Both the position numbers and the translations under genes were made by a program. DNA of 11,203 nt. It comes from Bryobacterales bacterium. GTDB taxonomy: Bacteria > Acidobacteriota > Terriglobia > Bryobacterales > Bryobacteraceae. The stretch covers positions 3,360-14,562 of the forward strand of contig DOZZ01000241.1 of NCBI GenBank assembly GCA_003517725.1. Reading direction: 5' to 3'. The notes below the pieces were generated by a model. That model was not told where the DNA came from and searched no databases. It saw nothing but the letters and a program-made list of their open reading frames with translations. Shown here one piece after another: positions 1 through 6,207 of this stretch (positions within the stretch are counted from its first letter, which is position 1; the number at the start of each line of letters is the position of its first letter).

Positions 1-6
1 GGCGCG

Positions 7-15
7 TGCTACGTT
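7..15 (+). promoter_or_regulatory. Possible extended -10 element before the first gene
   Basis: The bases TGCTACGTT fit the extended -10 pattern TGnTAnnnT and lie 16 bases before the ATG at 32. The -35 region would fall outside the window. The support is only this short match and its similarity to TGCTAnnnT sites before other genes here (3507, 3452 on the minus strand, 4608). Confidence 0.22.
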
Positions 16-31
16 GAAGCCGAGGAAAAGT

Positions 32-268
32 ATGCGTATGAAATTGTTGCCGGTGGCCCTGCTGTTCGCCGCCACCGTGATGCTGCCCGGCGGGGCCGTG
101 GCCAAGAATCGTAAACACGAGGCCAAGCACGAACTCAAAGATCAGGACAAGGAGTATCGCGAATGGCTGAAAGGCCAGGGCAAAGCCGACAAGGAATGGG
201 CCAAGGCCGACGCCAAAGAGCGCAAGGAATACTACAAGTCCGTGAAGAAGGGACGACGCCGGTACTGA
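32..268 (+). CDS. Small secreted basic protein, function unknown
   Basis: This 78-residue protein has an N-terminal signal peptide: basic start MRMK, a hydrophobic stretch at about residues 5-21, and an AVA site that would be cut after residue 24. The mature part is about 54 residues, very rich in Lys, Glu, Asp and Arg, with repeated motifs such as EYREWLKG, DKEWAKAD and KEYYKSVKKG. That composition suggests a charged helical or coiled segment that may bind a polyanion or the envelope; this is inference, and I recognise no family. The ATG at 32 is chosen because GAGG at 22-25 gives a ribosome site six bases away; a TTG at 14 and an ATG at 38 are alternatives. The gene ends 26 bases before the nitroreductase gene and may share its transcript. 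It could be a distant member of a periplasmic Lys/Glu-rich family. Confidence 0.6.
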   Translation: MRMKLLPVALLFAATVMLPGGAVAKNRKHEAKHELKDQDKEYREWLKGQGKADKEWAKADAKERKEYYKSVKKGRRRY

Positions 269-294
269 AGCCGCGCGGCGCCGGTTGATCGCCG

Positions 295-1815
295 ATGACT
301 TGGCGCGAATATCACGAAGCGACCAAGCACAGCGTGGAGTCCTTGCGGCGTGCCCCGCATGGTCTCGACTGGGCCAACATGCCCGATCCGTTCCGCCATT
401 ACGAGGGCGTGCCAGTGCTCGATCTGCCCTCCGACCCACCTGTTCCGCAGACGCCGGCGCTCGGATTACTGCAAGGTGGCTCCGGCTTCTCAACCGCCGC
501 TGACGGCGCGACGTTTCTTTCGCAGTTGCTGTTTAATTCCGCCGCGGTTAGCGCGTCCAAGCGCGTGGGGTCCACCGCCAACCGTTACGCATTGCGCGTG
601 AATCCGTCGTCTGGGAATCTGCACCCGACGGAATTCCACTTCCGTACGCGCGGCCTGATGGACTGGCCTGATGGGCAATATCACTACCGCCCGTCAGCGC
701 ACATGGCCGAACAGCGCGCCGTGGGCGAAGTTTCTTTCGCCAGCGACGCGCCCATCGTGTTCTTGTTGACCAGCATTGCCTGGCGCGAGGCGTGGAAGTA
801 TCGCGACCGCGCCTATCGCTACTGTTTGCACGACGCAGGGCACGCCTGGCAGGCACTCGCGCTGGCTGCCCGCGCCATGGGATGTGAGACGCAGGCCTTT
901 GGCCATTTCCCGGACGATGCCGTCGCGCGGGGCTGGCGCCTGCCCGACGACGAGTGGCCCATGCTTCTGGTCGAACTGCGTGGCCGGGCGATTCCCGTGC
1001 GCGAGCCGGATGCCGGCGATGCCGTTTGGTACGACGGACAGGCCAATCCGCTCTCGGCGGAGCCCATTGTTTACCCGTTGCTTGAGAGCGTGCAGCATGC
1101 CACGAAGCTCGGCGACGGACGCGGCATCCCGGCCGCCGAGCCGGCGGGCAGTGGTTCCGGCGAGATGCAGTTGCCTGCTCCGGCTGCATCGGCGCGGGCG
1201 TTTGGGGAAGTGGTCCGCGGGCGGCGTTCGGCGCTCGACTTCGTGGGCGGCGCGCGGTCGATGTCGTTACCGCAGCTCTCGGCGATCCTCGCGGCGGCGA
1301 GCCAGCCGCTGGCTGCTGATTTTGCTGGTGAACGTTTCGTCCAGCTCTACCTGTATGTCCATCGCGTCGACGGGCTCGAACCCGGCGTGTACCGGTACTG
1401 GCCTGCTGAGGAAAAGGTTGGCCGAGGGGACACACCTGCTGATGTGTCCCCGAGTGGTTTTGGCGGCCTAAGGGATCAAATCAAGCGTGGCGACCAGCGC
1501 GTCGCGGCCGCGGGGTTGAGTTTGGGGCAGGATCTGGCGGGTAATGCCTGCGTCGCGTTTTCGATGATTGCCGATATCGAGCGTGCGGCCCGCGCTCATG
1601 GCGATCGCGGCTATCGCTATGTGCACTTTGAAGCCGGGGCCATCGGCCAACGCCTGTATCTGGCCGCGGAAGCCCTGGGGTTAGGCGCGACCGGCATCGG
1701 CGCGTTCTACGATGACCAGGTGCACCGTTACCTCAACCTCGCGCCGGAGCAGGGTCAAGTGGTGTACCACTTCGCCATCGGGTATCCGGTTCCCGATCCG
1801 CGCCTCGATGCGTAA
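295..1815 (+). CDS. SagB/ThcOx-type tandem nitroreductase-domain dehydrogenase
   Basis: This 506-residue protein carries two nitroreductase-like (FMN-dependent oxidoreductase) domains. The first spans about residues 60-235 and includes PSSGNLHPTEFHF near residue 105, then RDRAYRYCLHDAGHAWQALA. The second spans about 300-500, with RGRRSALDF near its start and GDRGYRYVHFEAGAIGQRLY followed by LGLGATGIGAF. The architecture and motifs match the SagB/ThcOx family, whose known members oxidise azolines to azoles in ribosomal peptides or perform related FMN-dependent dehydrogenations. No YcaO cyclodehydratase, SagC or precursor peptide gene is nearby, so a role in azole-peptide synthesis is not supported; many genomes carry such stand-alone members of unknown substrate. 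There is no signal peptide, so it is probably cytoplasmic. A short repeat (1421-1461) is embedded in frame and encodes residues about 376-389 in a surface-loop region of domain two. The ATG at 295 gives the expected N-terminus MTWREYHEATKH. Confidence 0.85.
   Translation: MTWREYHEATKHSVESLRRAPHGLDWANMPDPFRHYEGVPVLDLPSDPPVPQTPALGLLQGGSGFSTAADGATFLSQLLFNSAAVSASKRVGSTANRYALRVNPSSGNLHPTEFHFRTRGLMDWPDGQYHYRPSAHMAEQRAVGEVSFASDAPIVFLLTSIAWREAWKYRDRAYRYCLHDAGHAWQALALAARAMGCETQAFGHFPDDAVARGWRLPDDEWPMLLVELRGRAIPVREPDAGDAVWYDGQANPLSAEPIVYPLLESVQHATKLGDGRGIPAAEPAGSGSGEMQLPAPAASARAFGEVVRGRRSALDFVGGARSMSLPQLSAILAAASQPLAADFAGERFVQLYLYVHRVDGLEPGVYRYWPAEEKVGRGDTPADVSPSGFGGLRDQIKRGDQRVAAAGLSLGQDLAGNACVAFSMIADIERAARAHGDRGYRYVHFEAGAIGQRLYLAAEALGLGATGIGAFYDDQVHRYLNLAPEQGQVVYHFAIGYPVPDPRLDA
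1421..1461 (+). repeat. Palindromic repeat, copy 1 (inside the nitroreductase gene)
   Basis: The core forms a perfect 9-bp stem, GGGGACACA (1426-1434) with TGTGTCCCC (1443-1451), closed by the loop CCTGCTGA. Flanks GCCGA on the left and GAGTGGTTTT on the right match copy 2 at 2554-2595. The loop and flanks are nearly identical while two stem positions change together. The copy is translated as part of the enzyme, giving residues GRGDTPADVSPSGF. It resembles a REP-type element, but no partner transposase is visible. Confidence 0.72.
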
Positions 1816-1822
1816 GGCCGCC

Positions 1823-2104
1823 ATGGCCGGCATTCTGGTGCATGGCGACAACCATTTCATCGTGAGCGGTCCGCGGCCAGACCGGACCGCGGCTTTGGCG
1901 CTGGTGCGGCATTGGTCCCTGATTCAGATCGGAGCCACCACGCCGCCGGCGCTCCAGCCATGGAGCATCGTCTCGCGTGCGTTCCGAGAGGATTTAGCGT
2001 GGGCCGTAGTGGTGCCGGGGGACGCTGCTATATCGACCGCCGTCACGACGCTGCTGGATGAAATCTTAGCGCGCGGGGTTATAATTCACCACTTCCAACC
2101 TTGA
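1823..2104 (+). CDS. Conserved-looking hypothetical protein after the nitroreductase
   Basis: This encodes 93 residues beginning MAGILVHGDNHFIVSG and ending ILARGVIIHHFQP. It has no signal peptide, membrane segment or cysteine. The composition looks like a small folded alpha/beta protein, with HWSLIQIG and AWAVVVPGD as possible strands. I do not recognise a family. The ATG at 1823 is preferred because AAGG at 1814-1817 sits five bases before it; an in-frame ATG at 1808 would overlap the end of the preceding gene and add five residues. The 7-base gap to the nitroreductase stop suggests cotranscription and perhaps a linked role, but nothing in the sequence says what. Codon use and GC content resemble the neighbours, which supports a real gene. 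Confidence 0.6.
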   Translation: MAGILVHGDNHFIVSGPRPDRTAALALVRHWSLIQIGATTPPALQPWSIVSRAFREDLAWAVVVPGDAAISTAVTTLLDEILARGVIIHHFQP

Positions 2105-2128
2105 TTCCCGCAATACGTTTGGTACACT
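2101..2128 (+). promoter_or_regulatory. Candidate sigma-70-type promoter before the structured intergenic region
   Basis: TTGATT (2101-2106) and TACACT (2123-2128) are separated by 16 bases, each matching four of six consensus positions. Transcription would begin near 2135 and run into the hairpin region. A perfect TATAAT at 2080-2085, inside the end of the preceding gene, is an alternative. Neither is proven. Confidence 0.35.
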
Positions 2129-2134
2129 TTCGTG

Positions 2135-2356
2135 GGCCTAGCCCATCACTAGACTGGTGTTAAAAGCAGGGAGTCAATAAACGAGATAGGTGAACAGCCT
2201 TCGGCCCTGTGCGCCCCACGCAAGTCCATGAAAATGCGCTCACTTCCCCAGCACCGGCAAACCTCCAGGTAGCGCAGGGCACCGGGGTTCGTGGCCTGTC
2301 AGGCCAAGGCCGGGAAGGAACCGCATTCCGGCGAGACAGGTCTGACAGCCTTTTTC
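2135..2356 (+). ncRNA. Candidate structured RNA, unassigned family
   Basis: No convincing protein frame covers this stretch, but it holds several long complementary segments. GCCCTGTGCGC (2204-2214) can pair with GCGCAGGGC (2272-2280), giving nine pairs around a two-base bulge. A terminator-like stem lies at 2293-2350 and is followed by five T residues. With the promoter candidate at 2101-2128 this would give a transcript of about 220 bases. I could not match it to tmRNA, RNase P, 6S RNA, tRNA or a riboswitch class I know. The segment GTCAGG...AAGGAACCGC faintly resembles the apical part of signal recognition particle RNA but lacks the invariant CCGGAAGG-AGCAGC arrangement. It could instead be a long untranslated region or a degraded sequence. 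Confidence 0.3.
2293..2355 (+). terminator. Terminator-like hairpin with five T residues
   Basis: CTGTCAGGCC (2296-2305) pairs with GGTCTGACAG (2339-2348), ten pairs including one G-T. Two more G-C pairs are possible (2293-2294 with 2349-2350) if C2295 bulges out. Inside it sits a second hairpin, GCCGG plus AA (2309-2316, one bulged G) with TTCCGGC (2326-2332). TTTTT at 2351-2355 follows directly. This is the shape of an intrinsic terminator, although the enclosed structure is large for one. Confidence 0.4.
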
Positions 2357-2384
2357 GCAAGAGCGGCGAAAAACGAGTCAGACC
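2339..2384 (+). repeat. Two-part inverted repeat that competes with the terminator-like stem
   Basis: GGTCTGAC (2339-2346) is perfectly complementary to GTCAGACC (2377-2384). Inside them TTTTTCGC (2351-2358) is perfectly complementary to GCGAAAAA (2366-2373), with a 7-base loop. Its left arm is the same segment that forms the right arm of the stem at 2293-2350, and its inner stem ties up the T run, so the two structures exclude each other. The outer arms resemble the GGTCTGAC/GTCAGACC ends of some REP-like elements, but there is only one copy here. Confidence 0.5.
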
Positions 2385-2553
2385 CGGGCCCTTTGCTGCT
2401 TGATTGATGTAAAGATCGGCTCGCGTTCCTCAAAAGCTCATGAAAAATTCTGGAGCGCACGCGGCCTGTGGCGCAGGTCATCGCCTTTTGGTGGCCTGTT
2501 CGGGGACGCGACGTTTCTCGACCCGGCGGGGCCAAGACGCGCCAGCAAACTCT
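2385..2553. other. Gene-free stretch with nothing recognised
   Basis: The 169 bases between the paired hairpins and repeat copy 2 contain no convincing reading frame on either strand. The frames that stay open give low-complexity Arg/Ser/Pro-rich products without family features or ribosome sites. No further long inverted repeat or promoter stood out. It is downstream of mrp on the minus strand and may be that gene's 3' region. Confidence 0.4.
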
Positions 2554-2595
2554 GCCGAGGGGCCACACCTGCTGATATGGCCCCGGAGGGGTTTT
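2554..2595 (+). repeat. Palindromic repeat, copy 2 (intergenic, after mrp)
   Basis: GGGGCCACA (2559-2567) and TATGGCCCC (2576-2584) form eight pairs and one C-A mismatch around the loop CCTGCTGA, identical to the loop of copy 1. Left flank GCCGA and right flank ending GGTTTT also match copy 1. The pair A-T at the fifth-from-base region of copy 1 is replaced here by C-G, so pairing is kept. It lies 14 bases beyond the end of mrp and could help end that transcript, though no T run follows it on the minus strand. Confidence 0.72.
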
Positions 2596-2609
2596 CGACG
2601 CGCTGACGC

Positions 2610-3443
<834 letters not shown>

Positions 3444-3451
3444 GAGCCTTC

Positions 3452-3460
3452 ATCTTAGCA
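3452..3460 (-). promoter_or_regulatory. Possible extended -10 element for mrp
   Basis: Read on the minus strand this is TGCTAAGAT, fitting TGnTAnnnT. It ends only eight bases before the mrp start codon, so a transcript starting from it would be nearly leaderless. No clear -35 is seen. It may be a chance match. Confidence 0.25.
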
Positions 3461-3506
3461 CCCCGATTTTTCAAGCTCTTAGGCGATGGCGCAGCCCGCG
3501 CGCGCC

Positions 3507-3515
3507 TGCTAAAAT
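3507..3515 (+). promoter_or_regulatory. Probable extended -10 promoter for the transaldolase gene
   Basis: TGCTAAAAT carries the TG extension and a -10 hexamer TAAAAT matching five of six consensus positions. The start of transcription would fall near 3522, leaving a leader of about 26 bases that contains the ribosome site AGAGGT at 3534-3539. The -35 position shows no good match, as expected for an extended -10 promoter. Confidence 0.45.
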
Positions 3516-3547
3516 GAAGTTTCCGCTCACAAATAGAGGTCACCCGC

Positions 3548-4204
3548 ATGAAGTTCTTTCTCGACACCGCCAATCTGGAAGAAATTAAGAAATACGCCGA
3601 CTACGGCATCGTCGACGGCGTCACTACTAACCCGTCGCTCATCGCCAAAGAGGGCACTGCCATTGAAGAGCAGATCCGCAAGATCTGCGACATCGTCGAT
3701 GGCGACATCTCGGCTGAAGTGGTCTCGCTCGAGTCCGGCCAGATGGTCAAGGACGGCCGCGAACTGGCCAAGATCCACAAGAATGTCGTGGTCAAGATCC
3801 CGCTGATCAAAGAGGGCATCAAGGCCACCCACATCCTGAGCGGCGAGGGCATTCGCGTCAACGTGACGCTGTGCTTCTCGGCGGCGCAGGCGCTGATTGC
3901 CGCGAAGGCCGGCGCTTACATCATCAGCCCCTTCGTCGGCCGCCTGGATGACATCGGGCAGGACGGCATGGACCTGATCCGCCAGATCGTTCAGATCTAT
4001 GAGAACTACGGCTTCGACACGCAGGTGCTGGCCGCCTCGCTGCGCTCCACCAATCACGTGATCGAGGCTTCGCTGGCCGGCGCGCAAATCGGCACCATGC
4101 CCTTCAAGGTTCTGGATGGCCTGTTCAGCCACGTGCTGACCGACAAGGGCCTGGAACAGTTCCTGAAGGATTACAACAAAGCTTTCCAGCCCGTCACGGC
4201 TTAA
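3548..4204 (+). CDS. tal: Transaldolase, MipB/TalC class
   Basis: This 218-residue enzyme of the short transaldolase/fructose-6-phosphate aldolase family matches the usual length. It begins [13 protein letters not shown], with the conserved [13 protein letters not shown] at 24-36. Lys83 in VVVKIPL is the expected Schiff-base lysine, and TLCFSAAQA (107-115) is typical of the barrel. Phe129 in [10 protein letters not shown] stands where fructose-6-phosphate aldolases have Tyr, which points to transaldolase activity: moving a dihydroxyacetone unit between sedoheptulose-7-phosphate and glyceraldehyde-3-phosphate in the non-oxidative pentose phosphate pathway. It is cytoplasmic, and the family usually forms decamers. 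A clear ribosome site (AGAGGT) precedes the ATG. The Dabb-domain gene starts eight bases after its stop and is probably cotranscribed. Confidence 0.95.
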   Translation: MKFFLDTANLEEIKKYADYGIVDGVTTNPSLIAKEGTAIEEQIRKICDIVDGDISAEVVSLESGQMVKDGRELAKIHKNVVVKIPLIKEGIKATHILSGEGIRVNVTLCFSAAQALIAAKAGAYIISPFVGRLDDIGQDGMDLIRQIVQIYENYGFDTQVLAASLRSTNHVIEASLAGAQIGTMPFKVLDGLFSHVLTDKGLEQFLKDYNKAFQPVTA

Positions 4205-4212
4205 TCGCGCTC

Positions 4213-4575
4213 ATGAAACAACTGATTGCTATTATTTTTCTGGCCGGCGCGTTGCTGGCCCAGACGCCGGGTTTTGTCGCGCCGCACACCATCCTGCACG
4301 TCGTGACGGTGCGATGGAAAGCCGACTCCACACCGAAGCAGCGCCAGGACGCCATCGATGGCATCTCGGTCATGGCTGCTAAGATCCCCGGCGTCAAGAC
4401 CATCTGGGTCAAGACCATCAAAGTGCAGCCGCGCGATTATAACGCGGCGTTTGCCATGGAGTTTGTGGATGAGGCCGCGTTTAACGCGTATGTCGCGCAT
4501 CCTGCTCACATGGAATGGAAGAAGCTGTACGACCCGATTCACGACGTCAGCACGACGCACGATCTGACCAACTAG
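4213..4575 (+). CDS. Secreted Dabb (stress-responsive A/B barrel) domain protein
   Basis: This 120-residue protein has a signal peptide (MKQLIAIIFLAGALLA, likely cut after residue 16) and then one Dabb domain. The domain is recognised from ILHVVTVRWKADST near its start, IPGVKTIWV in the middle and FVDEAAFNAYVAHPAHMEWKK near the end, the last being the hallmark of the family. Dabb domains are small ferredoxin-like folds that usually dimerise into a barrel; functions range from plant stress proteins to polyketide cyclisation, so the role here is unknown. Export is suggested by the leader but no lipobox is present. It follows the transaldolase gene after eight bases with no obvious ribosome site. 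Acidobacteria often carry such secreted Dabb proteins, which is background knowledge rather than evidence of function. Confidence 0.82.
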   Translation: MKQLIAIIFLAGALLAQTPGFVAPHTILHVVTVRWKADSTPKQRQDAIDGISVMAAKIPGVKTIWVKTIKVQPRDYNAAFAMEFVDEAAFNAYVAHPAHMEWKKLYDPIHDVSTTHDLTN

Positions 4576-4585
4576 TTCGCTCTTA

Positions 4586-4598
4586 CCGTTAGCAACGG
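4586..4598 (+). terminator. Small hairpin after the Dabb gene, weak terminator candidate
   Basis: CCGTT and AACGG form a perfect five-pair stem with the loop AGC, starting ten bases after the Dabb stop codon. No T run follows, so it is at best a weak or protein-assisted stop, or a chance hairpin. Confidence 0.18.
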
Positions 4599-4607
4599 CC
4601 CTGATAT

Positions 4608-4616
4608 TGCTACGGT
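4608..4616 (+). promoter_or_regulatory. Possible extended -10 element before the AI-2E family gene
   Basis: TGCTACGGT fits TGnTAnnnT and ends six bases before the GTG start, so a transcript made from it would be almost leaderless. No ribosome site is seen for this gene, which would fit, but the evidence is slight. Confidence 0.22.
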
Positions 4617-4622
4617 CAGCAC

Positions 4623-5105
4623 GTGAACCGGCAACCCAACAACACGTTCACCGAACTGCTTTACGATTCCGGAAGAGTTTTGGGCCTCTACGCCAGGGGC
4701 CAATTGGAAATTCTGGCCTGGACCACGGCTCTCTACCTGGCCGGTTATGCGCTAGCGCAAGTACCGTTGTGGTTCGGGGTGGCCGTCATTTCGGCACTGC
4801 TGGGCTTGGTCCCGCGTGTCGGAGCCATCGTCTCGCTGGTTCTGGTTTTATTGATGGGCTGGCTCGGCGGCATGTCCCTGCTGGGCATCTGTGAGGCCTT
4901 CGCGGTATGGGTGGTGGTGCAGGGCGTGGAAGGCTTCTATTTGACGCCCAAGCTGTTGGGCCGACCGCTTGGCCTGACGCCCATGGCGGTGATTCTCTCG
5001 ATGCTGCTGGGCAGCCTGGTCTTTGGGCCCATAGGTCTGTTGTTAGCTATTCCGGTTTTGGCGGTGGGTCTGGTTTGGGTACGGCGCCTCACTCACGCCC
5101 GCTAA
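4623..5105 (+). CDS. AI-2E/PerM family membrane protein, C-terminal half only
   Basis: This 160-residue protein has four or five hydrophobic segments (about residues 32-48, 49-65, 72-100 and 117-153). The pattern LLGLVPRVGAIVSLV, VVQGVEGFYLTPKLLGRPLGLTPMAV and SLVFGPIGLLLAIPVLAV matches the C-terminal part of the AI-2E transporter family (UPF0118, PerM-like). Full-length members have roughly 340-370 residues, so half or more is missing at the N-terminus. The frame is closed by TGA at 4602-4604, and GTG at 4623 is the first usable start, so the short form begins as a distinct gene rather than being cut by the window. It may be a natural short subfamily or a remnant. Transport of AI-2 is not implied: other members export metabolites or exchange ions. 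Confidence 0.72.
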   Translation: MNRQPNNTFTELLYDSGRVLGLYARGQLEILAWTTALYLAGYALAQVPLWFGVAVISALLGLVPRVGAIVSLVLVLLMGWLGGMSLLGICEAFAVWVVVQGVEGFYLTPKLLGRPLGLTPMAVILSMLLGSLVFGPIGLLLAIPVLAVGLVWVRRLTHAR

Positions 5106-5146
5106 CCGCGGCTCGGGCGCGCCGTTTGCGGCGTCCGCCCGATTAC

Positions 5147-6181
5147 GTGGAATCCGCCGTTTCGGTGGGCTTGGTCTACGTTTCACAAATGTGCCGCGGC
5201 TTTCGCCGCAAGCGCGCCGGCCAAGGCTTTCAGTATCTCGACTGCGACAACCGGCGCATTGGCGATCGCCAAACTTTACAGCGCATTCGCGGCCTGGTAA
5301 TTCCACCCGCCTGGGAAGACGTCTGGATTTGCGCCGATCCGAATGGCCATCTGCAGGCCATGGGGCTCGACTTCAGGGGCCGGCGGCAATACCGCTACCA
5401 TCCCGAGTACCGCAAGATCCGCAACGAAACGAAATTCGAGCGCATGCTCGATTTCGCCAAGGTGCTGCCGTCGATCCGCGCGCAAGTCTTGGAAGATCTC
5501 GCCCGCCCCGGTCTGCCCCGGCAGAAGGTAGTAGCCACCATCGTGCGGCTGCTCGAGACCACCTTCATTCGCATCGGCAATGACGAATATGCACGGGACA
5601 ACCAGTCCTTCGGCCTGACCACGCTGCGCAACCGGCATGTCGAAATAAACGGCACGACGCTGTGCTTCAAGTTCCGAGGCAAGAGCGGCCAGGAGCATGA
5701 GGTGGCGGTGAAAGACCGCCGTGTGGCCCGCATCGTGCAGCAGTGCCACGACCTGCCCGGCCACGAACTGTTCCAATATGTCGATGACGAAGGCCAGCGC
5801 CATTCGTTGGGCTCCGCCGACGTCAACGCGTATCTGAAAGAGCTGACCGGCGCCGACTTCACCGCCAAAGATTTCAGAACGTGGGCCGGCACCGTGCAAA
5901 CGGCGCTGGCGCTGGCGGCGTTCCCGCCCTTCGAGTCCGAGGCCGAAGCCAAACGCAACATAGTCGCGGCCATCAAAGACACGGCGCGGCGCCTGGGAAA
6001 CCGGCCGGCGACGTGCCGCAACTATTACGTGCACCCCGCCGTCATCGAGTCTTATCTGGACGGCACCCTGGCGCAGTATGTGCATCCGGTTTCGCCCGAA
6101 GAGCGTGAAGAAGACGCCGCGGGGCTTTATCCGGAAGAGGCCTGCGTGGTGCGCCTGCTACGGAAGGCCCGCCGCTCCTGA
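5147..6181 (+). CDS. Type IB DNA topoisomerase (poxvirus-like bacterial class)
   Basis: About 344 residues. The N-terminal GLVYVS and RKRAGQGFQYLDCD, then PPAWEDVWICADPNGHLQA and QYRYHP, are the DNA-binding part of bacterial topoisomerase IB. Catalytic residues can be read from the C-terminal part: Arg142 in IRIGNDEYA, Lys179 in FRGKSGQEHE, Arg244 in AKDFRTWAGT, and nucleophile Tyr294 in NYYVHP. The position of the poxvirus histidine is occupied by Asn in RRLGNRP, as in other bacterial members. The enzyme nicks one strand through a 3'-phosphotyrosyl link and relaxes supercoils of both signs without ATP. The start is uncertain: GTG at 5147 keeps the N-terminal ESAVSVGLVYVS; TTG at 5126 and ATG at 5189 are alternatives, and the frame stays open upstream through the preceding gene. 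No ribosome site decides it. Confidence 0.92.
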   Translation: MESAVSVGLVYVSQMCRGFRRKRAGQGFQYLDCDNRRIGDRQTLQRIRGLVIPPAWEDVWICADPNGHLQAMGLDFRGRRQYRYHPEYRKIRNETKFERMLDFAKVLPSIRAQVLEDLARPGLPRQKVVATIVRLLETTFIRIGNDEYARDNQSFGLTTLRNRHVEINGTTLCFKFRGKSGQEHEVAVKDRRVARIVQQCHDLPGHELFQYVDDEGQRHSLGSADVNAYLKELTGADFTAKDFRTWAGTVQTALALAAFPPFESEAEAKRNIVAAIKDTARRLGNRPATCRNYYVHPAVIESYLDGTLAQYVHPVSPEEREEDAAGLYPEEACVVRLLRKARRS

Positions 6182-6187
6182 CGGGAG

Positions 6188-6196
6188 TGATAGACT
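6188..6196 (+). promoter_or_regulatory. Possible extended -10 element before the NIPSNAP gene
   Basis: TGATAGACT fits TGnTAnnnT and ends 11 bases before the ATG at 6208. The predicted leader would be about five bases. The support is weak. Confidence 0.22.
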
Positions 6197-6207
6197 GCCG
6201 GTTAAAC

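Noticed and set aside
548..1435. Long open frame on the minus strand (295 codons) opposite the nitroreductase gene
   Set aside because: Its product is dominated by Arg, Pro, Ala and Gly with no family motif, as expected for the antisense of a GC-rich gene; the opposite strand encodes a clearly recognisable enzyme.
2293..2348. Possible signal recognition particle (4.5S) RNA, from GTCAGG and CCGGGAAGGAACCGC
   Set aside because: The invariant CAGG-x-CCGGAAGG-AGCAGC core is not present: there is a six-base insertion before CCGG, an extra G, and the AGCAGC loop side is missing. The predicted fold also differs.
2554..2595. Repeat copy 2 as an ordinary intrinsic terminator of mrp
   Set aside because: On the minus strand the hairpin is followed by CGGCAGAG rather than a T run, and the same hairpin occurs inside a coding gene, so termination is not its defining role.
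4907..5146. Extension of the topoisomerase gene upstream to an ATG at 4907
   Set aside because: It would overlap most of the AI-2E family gene in another frame, and the added residues are Gly-rich without likeness to any topoisomerase N-terminus.
5276..6085. Long open frame on the minus strand (269 codons) opposite the topoisomerase gene
   Set aside because: It is a shadow of the topoisomerase IB gene, whose catalytic residues are all readable on the + strand; the antisense product has no recognisable features.
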